Assembly (NCBI GenBank): GCA_029706075.1
Contig: JAINUG010000135.1
Coordinates: forward strand, 248,001 to 312,000
Direction: 5' to 3'
DNA: 64,000 bases
Origin: Aldrovandia affinis
Lineage: Eukaryota > Chordata > Actinopteri > Notacanthiformes > Halosauridae
Shown: piece by piece, positions 57,521 to 64,000 of the stretch
Layout: each line of letters begins with the position of its first letter
Position numbering within the stretch: the stretch's first letter is position 1
Translations under genes and position numbers: made by a program
Notes under the pieces: model-generated
Told to the model about the DNA's origin: nothing
What the model saw: the letters and a program-made list of their open reading frames with translations, nothing else
The model's database searches: none

Positions 57521-59851
57521 CTGAAGCACAAATCTGGTTTTTTTCACACTCTCTCTCCGTCTCTCTCTCTCTCCTCATCACGTCTTGAAGCGCCATGTAT
57601 CTGAGAGGCTCAGCGTCGGGCTAACAAGTTGCAAGGGAATCTAATTAACTTTCATTATTACAATTTCTGTGGAAAGCCAAGGTCTTTTCGGTTGGGGCGG
57701 GCAGCCGGAGAATTTACTGCAGAAGACACGGGCTGGAGAGACAAAAAAAAAAAAAAAAAGCAAATGGAGGGAAGGTGAGGGGGAGGGGGTGTCTGTGTGG
57801 GAACAGTAGTTCAGAAGGCAGCGTAACTTTGGGACAAAGCCTGAGAAAAGCTGGAGGAACTTCTACATTGAAATATGTGGAGTCCTCTTCCTATGCAGTT
57901 CACAAGGAAGGAAAGTCTTCTCTTACTGCTGTGCAAAAAAATGTCATGTTAAAAAAAGAAAAGAAAGAATGAGTGAATGTGGAGCAGCCGTAGTCTTTTT
58001 TTTATTTCTGTTATTCATTTTTGCATGGTGTCTTTGATTGCAGTACACCCTGGCACTGTACTTGAAGTGAGCCTTTTTGGTTTGAAATGCTCTTGCATCC
58101 TCATTTCAGTGGACTGGAAAAATAGGTTTTTACCCCAGATGCCCCCCCAAAAGTAATTCTCTAAGTAGAAGCCTGCTGAGGATGTGATATTCTGTATTAA
58201 TATGAATCAATAGTTCTCTGGAATCCAGACATCTCTCATCCCTCTAATATATTAACACTAATATTCCCGAATGGATCTTTAGAGCGGAACCTACAAGGCG
58301 TTGGCTCTAAAACTGCTTAACTCTCTTACTGAAATCCACTACGGGTCCTTAGGTATGACAGGTAGTTTTTGCCAAGTAATAATCTAATCTGTTTAGTTTC
58401 ATTCAAGGACAACATGGTTGTGATCTTTGTGATATTCAGTGTCCATAGCACTGACTTGAAGTGAATATCAATGGTTTGACAATGTGTTCTGCTCAGGGTC
58501 AAATTCATATTCCATAATTTTTTTTACAAGCATGCCTATTCCATTTGAGCTGTTTCAGTAAAGACGTGTATTGTAGCTAACACTGCTATGCTGGTAGCCT
58601 TGCTTTTCAGGCCCATAAGCTTATGGCACTATGAGCCTGACTGGATGGAGGCTCTGATGTGAGATTAGTCCCCCAAACATCCGGGGATGTGCTTTACTAA
58701 CAAACCAATGGTCAGTTACTTCTTCTGTTGAGTCATGCTCTTGTGTAGGTGGAGCTTCAATTGTAGGCGGTGATAGAAACCAGCTAACTAACTTGCTGGA
58801 ACCACACACTGTAACTTCAGTCTCCGGGCAGTCTAGAGATAGGGGTCGAGATTGCTATGCTGACAATGTGAGTGAACAGTAAACATTCATGCCGTAGTCG
58901 AAGGAAATGTTTGTTTGTTCACGAAATAACAGTCATCGGACCTTCAAATATTGATTTAGAGAATTAATTCTAATGAATGTCATTAAGCACCTCCGTCGTG
59001 TGCATAAATCAGTTTGCTCAATCGGCACCGTGCGTCACACTGGAGTGCCGCCGAGACAGATTAAGATGAACCTAACAATATATTTCTCATCATAACTTTG
59101 TGCTCACATAAATATTCATGGAATGGTTTTGGCTGGTGCCATGAATCATTTTTTGTAGACAGGGGAATTTTTAAAAGTTGCCCGTGTGCACCCAGGCAGA
59201 GCACACAGGCACGCTGATGAATAACAGTGCTTTAAGGGATAAACAATCAACCTTTCCAACCAATTGTTGCACATTCAAAGAGATGGCTGTTGTTTTTGTG
59301 CTACAGGTTTGCGCGAAGATACACTACGGTGGCCTGTATAAACATGCTTGCATGTCTCATTTGTACTTTCAGGCAGCAAAGCAACCCTTCAGTAACTGTG
59401 CTTTATGTAAGACTTTGTTTGTGCTGAAGTTGCAGGTGAGATCCTGTTGTACACTTTGGTTGTAAAAGTGCAAAGTAATAGTCGCTGTCCATTCTGCTGC
59501 TGTTGTACCGCTGCAGTAGCAGTCTCGGCTCCAGGCACTCAAGCTTCTGAATAACTTTCTGGCTTCCTGCACTCTGATTGGTGCCAGCAGATTTCTGATG
59601 GTGGATTTTATTGGCTTAGGCGGTTTATCATTTCACTCCACCACTCTGTTGTGGGATTTGTCCGAAAAAGTGAACTGATCATCGGTTTATTAGCAAAGCA
59701 CTTCCCCGGAAGTCGGGTGGAGTTATACCACATCTAAGTGAGAATGTAAGTCAAGTGAGGCTTGTGACAAGTGAGGCTTCCACAGTAGTTTTCTGGTTCA
59801 GGGGTGGATTCCACTGCACAGAGCAGTTGGGGACTGGCTCTGTCGCTCTAG
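57521..59851. other. Intron sequence upstream of the first BRICHOS exon
   Basis: No further exon is recognised. A poly(A) tract of about 16 lies at 57744-57759. The last bases before 59852 form a weakly pyrimidine-rich acceptor ending gtcgctctag. Confidence 0.45.
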
Positions 59852-59992
59852 GTGTACAGTCATCGGTACAAGGTGGCACTGGACGGTGTGGAGAAGGACG
59901 GCGTGATGGAGATTGACCCCGTAAACTGCGTGGAGGTCTTCAGGATGGGTGATGGCAGTGACAACCTGCTGGAGGTTCAAAATGTCAAGGAC
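59852..59992 (+). CDS. tnmd: tenomodulin-like exon, first part of BRICHOS domain
   Basis: The exon starts at the acceptor gctctag in phase 0 and reads VYSHRYKVALDGVEKDGVME, then IDPVNCVEVFRMGDGSDNLL, then EVQNVKD. The MEIDPV segment, the VFRMGDGSD turn and the LEV ending match the family pattern. MEIDP and the F-R-x-G-x-G-x-D spacing favour tenomodulin over chondromodulin. This is the juxtamembrane start of the extracellular domain. By alignment the exon should end after KD (59992), where the family has its boundary before Gly. The following bases are tcttaa, not GT. A possible upstream donor is at 59984 (AAT|gtcaag), which would drop three codons and keep phase 0. Read-through gives a stop two codons later. 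Confidence 0.85.
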
Positions 59993-60264
59993 TCTTAATT
60001 CCAACTTGGAAGCATCGGTCTCTTACTCTGCTGGAGGGAAGATTTACGATTACATTTCATACATTCCCATGCATGTTCTCTCTATTCTTGTGGAATTCCT
60101 CCAGGGGGTCTGGTGTCTAGCCACAGTCATCCTAAGACATGAGGTTTATGATGTTAACGTTAATTGGCATTTCTGAATAGGCTGTTTTGTTAGTAAGTGT
60201 GTGTGTGTTTGTGCGTGTACGTCCACGTGCGTGCGCGTTTGTGTGTCTGTCTGTGTGTGTGTGT

Positions 60265-60305
<41 letters not shown>

Positions 60306-63164
60306 AGTGTGAGTGCACCCTGTGACCGTTAGCACCCTTAACAGGGTGTGGTCTCGCATCGGGGCCCTGCACTGTCCAGGTCTGGCTCTCTACTGTGACT
60401 AAATGGTAATAACACCACTGACACTTCAAGAGGATTATTTCAAAGAAGTGCTAGTCCTCTTTTTCAGTTGAGATGAAATTATACTGTGTGTGCGGCTCAA
60501 GCACTAAGCCTCCTTGTTAAAGCAACTTTAAATCCAATGCCGAATTAGCCAGTCCCATTCTGTCATTGTTTCTCCATTATTTTCTTCCTATTTGCTTTGT
60601 TCTATGACAAACAAAGGTGTGGAGGGTGATCACTGGTCACAAGTAACATTTCCTCTCCAATGACCGGGAGCCTGAACAAATGTCCTTCAATCCACGCATT
60701 AAAAACACACACATGCGCACAAAGGAGCGCACACCTGCAGAAATGGCCATGCGCGCACACGCACGCACACATCCTCGCTTAGCCTCACGCTAGTTTCCCT
60801 CCTTCAACCGGTTTCAAAATTATGCACTTCAGTCAGTGAAGCAAATCCACCGAGGGGATTTGCTTGATTCCTAGCGTTGCCGGGGGATGCCGGGAGAACA
60901 AGCAGGCGCGCAGAATAATTCAGACCCCATTGTGATTAAAAAGAAAAGGCAGAGAAAACACAAACCTTATTATAAGTTATACTAAGTGTTAGCTGAAGGC
61001 AGAGTTTGGAATTGATTTTCATAAAGAAAGGATGTAGCAAGTCATTACGCACTCTAAAAACCACCTGGAAAACAATGTGTGTCGAGCTGAGGGGCAGTGC
61101 GTGAGGAATGGGAATAGGAAGATAATGCCATCAGGACCACAGGCAAAATCCCCACTCTATTGTTTCAGGCTAATTCAGTGAGCACCCTGGGGGAACCGAG
61201 GGAGGGAGAATTGGAGATAAGAATTCCCGAACAGCACTGAGAGAAAGGCATTGCAGCTGAGGCACGCTCTACCCAGTCCATAAAATGTAAAACAACCACA
61301 ATAAATCTGCTGATACTCGGGCATTTTTATTATTTTTCATTACCGGAGGGGGGGGGGGTTGGGGGTTTGACGGGGGCTTTGTTACCGTTTTGTTTTTGTC
61401 GATACGCTTCGTCAAGGCAATCAGCATCGCACATAAGCCTGAGATCAGACCGGGATTCTTTTTTTTTTCCTCTCCAGAAAGACTTCCGAAACAGGACAGG
61501 CAGTGTGTCCCAGTGTGTAATACCTCCTGTGGGGCACTGAAGCATTACGGAAGGTCGCAGGTCATCCAATGTGATGGCTGACTCATCTGTAGTGGCTGCT
61601 TACTGCTGACGGTCTTGAGTCACCTCAAATGCCACCAAAGTGGTTCATTTCACAGAGGGGACAGTTTACAGGGCGATCCTTCCTGTTTATCTGAAAATGT
61701 AAGCTATCGTATCATTCATTTGAGCAATTAAAACTTGTGAACGAAACTCACAATGTATTGTGGATGATGAAAATCACGAAAAGTGCCTTCTTTTTTTAAA
61801 GTTCTTCATTCAAAGTTGTGGAAAAACAGCCAAATTGGAGGGCTGAATAACCCTGCCCCTCTGAGTTGACGAATTCAAGAGGCTGGTCCTTCTGTAGCAT
61901 TAACTCCCGCCAAGTGTCACTTACTCCAACAGGCCCCTCATAAGACTAGAAAGATATAACCAACGCGCCAATTATTGAAATGGCGATCCTTAACCTCTCC
62001 CAGCCATCAATATGCTTGAGACGCTTGGTGTCTCCGATCTCATAATTGTTTGTGGGAAAGCTGCCTCCGCGTGTACGTGTATTCAATCAGGGAAACGGCT
62101 TGGGTTTTGTTTTTTGTTTTTTTGATGCTGTTGTTTTTTTTAATCACATTCCTATCCCATTTCTTTTCCTTGTAATGAAGTGTCTTTTCTTCATTTTCTG
62201 GTTGACCAACCCCGGTAATCATGGCGTCTCATCACTAGATTGTCCTTCCTTTTCCGTGGCTTCTCGCCATTACAGTAAATTAGACAGCAACTCATCACAG
62301 TAAAGTCAGCATAAACATCGGCCTGTTTATTTAAGCAGAGCCATTACTGTGCATTTTTTATTTATTTATATGTGTATTTATTTATGTATTCTTTACAGAG
62401 GAAATTATACATGTGTACTTATGGCAGGCGCCGCTTCACATAATATATCCAAGCGTGGAATCTTGGCTCCCACAGAGATAGGCCGCTGTTTTTATTATTT
62501 TTTTAAAATTCTGAATTAAATCAGTTTAAGGAAGATGTTAAAGCTATCAACTTTGTAGATGTAATGAAATTTGCAGTGAATTGAGTTGATTATCATAGCA
62601 CCACTTATCATGATACGGTGTTAAAGCGACCGTAGCCAGCACAGATCCTGAGATCTATTTTCATGCTGCATGCTGAAGAGTTATATCTCTCTACCCCATG
62701 AAGGCGTCAGCTACCATTAGACGTGCTCTCATATCCACCACGTACCTTGTGTCTGGAATTTCAGACAGAAGGCGCGTTATTCGGTAATCGGTATTCGATT
62801 CTAATAAATATTTTTGCCACTGAGACACATCTTTGTCTTTTTTATTTTTTTTACTACTCTCCAGTGGTCAAGAGTCCCACGAGGCAATAGATCAGCGACA
62901 GCCTATGAGAGAACTGCGCCTCGTCTTGCTCGCAGAATGAGGGATCGGAATGCAGAGGGGTTACCCTTTGCGTCGGATGAGACGGTCGTCCCGAGTTGCA
63001 CGTAGTTACAGAAACCCTTCGGCAAGAGAGCTCTCCGGAACTCTAAAGAGAACGTTAAATGCACACGTTTCTTCTGTGCTCAGGTGCTCCATTGGTTCCG
63101 ATGACCCTTGGCTCTCTGAGGCCCCTTTAAAAAAAATATATATGTCTCCATAAGAGTATGTCTC
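59993..63164. other. Intron between the two BRICHOS exons
   Basis: No exon is recognised. A GT microsatellite occupies 60196-60315 and CA-rich words lie at 60705-60770. At 61482 a pyrimidine run and cag resemble an acceptor, but the downstream frame has no family similarity. Confidence 0.45.
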
Positions 63165-63292
63165 ATCTCATCTCATTGTCTAAGCCACTTATTCCTGGTC
63201 AGGGTCGCGGGGGGGCTGGAGCCTATCCCAGCATGCATAGGGGCGAGAGGCAGGAATAAACCCTGGACAGGTCGCCAATCCATCGCAGGGCC
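63165..63292 (+). repeat. Dispersed fish repeat 'ggtcgcgggggggctggagc'
   Basis: The phrase ggtcagggtcgcgggggggc, tggagcctatcccagcatgc and then ccctggacaggtcgccaatc, catcgcagggc is a very widespread teleost repeat. It lies about 170 bp before the next exon. Confidence 0.8.
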
Positions 63293-63465
63293 ATAAGAGT
63301 ATGTTAATTCATTAAATTAATATTGGTTTTTCACCTACTGGTCCATATCATGTAGTTACAATCTGTTACAATAGCCATGTGCGATAATAAGTTCTTTACA
63401 AAAGCAGCTTTTTTAAAAAAAATGTTTTTACATTATTTCGTCTTTTTCAAAGCATTCTTTTTAAG
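63293..63465. other. Intron end and acceptor
   Basis: A T-rich tract leads to the acceptor ttctttttaag at 63465. Nothing else is recognised. Confidence 0.5.
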
Positions 63466-63575
63466 GGACTGACGAGCAGCCAGTTTGCGAAACATCGATG
63501 GTGCTACATCAGGACCCAGGCCGTGGAGCTGCCCAAAATGACAGGGTTGGAGGCTGAGGATGCTGGGATACGGCT
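63466..63575 (+). CDS. tnmd: tenomodulin-like exon, BRICHOS cysteine segment
   Basis: The exon starts after ttctttttaag and reads GLTSSQFAKHRWCYIRTQAV, then ELPKMTGLEAEDAGIR. The family pattern at this exon is a Gly-Ile-Thr-Gly-Ile-type start, then Cys-Tyr-Ile-Lys/Arg-x-Gln, then a Pro. The Cys-Tyr-Ile-Arg-Thr-Gln core and the ELPKM continuation fit well, and the Cys is one of the conserved BRICHOS pair. The opening is more diverged than usual (TSSQF). The phase-0 start agrees with the end of the previous exon. The donor is uncertain: ct|gtatgg at 63576 gives about 37 codons, close to the length in relatives. Otherwise the frame stays open to a stop at 63651. Confidence 0.72.
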
Positions 63576-64000
63576 GTATGGCCTCTTTCCCCGGTTACTC
63601 AGGCGCTCAGCGGTGCAGCGGATAAGGAAATATGATCATGCATTCCTTTAAAAGAATCAGCAGGGGAGCACAGCACCTCACCCCGAGTAATGTACAAATA
63701 TTCTCTCCCCGGCTCATTTTTAACCAATGTAGGAGGCTCTAGTGGGTGCAAAGGCAAGGGAGAGATACCCTCAGTCCGGTAACTACGCGTGGCATACACC
63801 TAATGATGTTTGCTGTCAATCTTGAACTAATATTAATTTTTAATCATGCCTTCCTAAAGGCTCAACCTAAATAGCTTTAAGGAGAGGCAGAGGGGTCCTC
63901 TGGAAAGGTAAGCCATTAAAAAGGGATTTGAGTGTGTTTGCTCCGTAAATTTCACTTGACTCTGGGTTGGCGCAATTTGTCCCGCTGTCCTTTTCTCTGA
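63576..64000. other. Next intron, partial
   Basis: No further BRICHOS or C-terminal cysteine-rich exon is visible before the window ends, so the remaining tnmd exons must lie downstream. Confidence 0.45.

Noticed and set aside
61482-61560. Possible exon after a pyrimidine run and cag
   Set aside because: No frame shows BRICHOS similarity, and the next true exon is found at 63466 in the correct phase.

Overview
This is vertebrate nuclear DNA, most likely from a teleost fish. It has AT-rich introns, long CT, GT and TAA microsatellites, and no operons. It is dense in fish-type mobile elements: Tc1/mariner copies, tRNA-derived SINEs, an L1/Tx1-clade LINE, hAT, PIF/Harbinger and Penelope remnants. 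The SINE and LINE 3' tails (gctctggataagagc followed by TGTAAA-like repeats) are of the L2/UnaL2 kind, common in teleosts and well studied in eels. I cannot fix the species.

The only host gene I can support is on the + strand and spans most of the window. It is a BRICHOS-family type II membrane protein gene, best matched to tenomodulin (tnmd). Three consecutive exons are visible. The membrane-anchor exon is at 25106-25226, the first BRICHOS exon at 59852-59992, and the cysteine-containing BRICHOS exon at 63466-63575. Reading phases agree across the joins. Exon 1 was not found and the later exons lie beyond 64 kb. The intron between the first two visible exons is about 34.6 kb and holds most of the mobile DNA. 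The third visible feature of note is that the expected splice donor of the 59.9 kb exon is missing.

Layout. 1-25 kb (upstream or intron 1): a SINE head joined to a decayed Tc1, a short Tc1-type element, a Harbinger fragment beside a full SINE, a possible piggyBac C-terminus, a GC-rich block at 6.2-6.7 kb, a Tc1-type element split by a SINE (7.8-8.7 kb), a hAT MITE (15.3 kb), a SINE split by a Tc1-type element (18.7-19.5 kb), a long CT tract (21.2 kb) and a hAT-like MITE (24.1 kb). 25-60 kb (large intron): L2-type tails, SINEs, simple repeats, a duplicated coding-like segment (35 kb), an RCC1 retrocopy fused to a truncated LINE (36.8-39.4 kb), a second hAT-like MITE (40.6 kb), a GC-rich block (42.4 kb), Tc1 remnants (43.5 and 50.5 kb), a BED-finger hAT remnant (47.4-48.3 kb), a Penelope GIY-YIG fragment (51.5 kb) and a promoter-like cluster (57.4 kb). 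60-64 kb: a short intron, one dispersed repeat and the last exon.

Nearly every long open frame here is chance, low-complexity sequence or a broken transposase. Nothing suggests a prokaryotic system, CRISPR array or virus. The most unusual structures are the RCC1-LINE chimera, the two opposite nested insertions with readable target-site duplications, and the damaged splice donor in tnmd.
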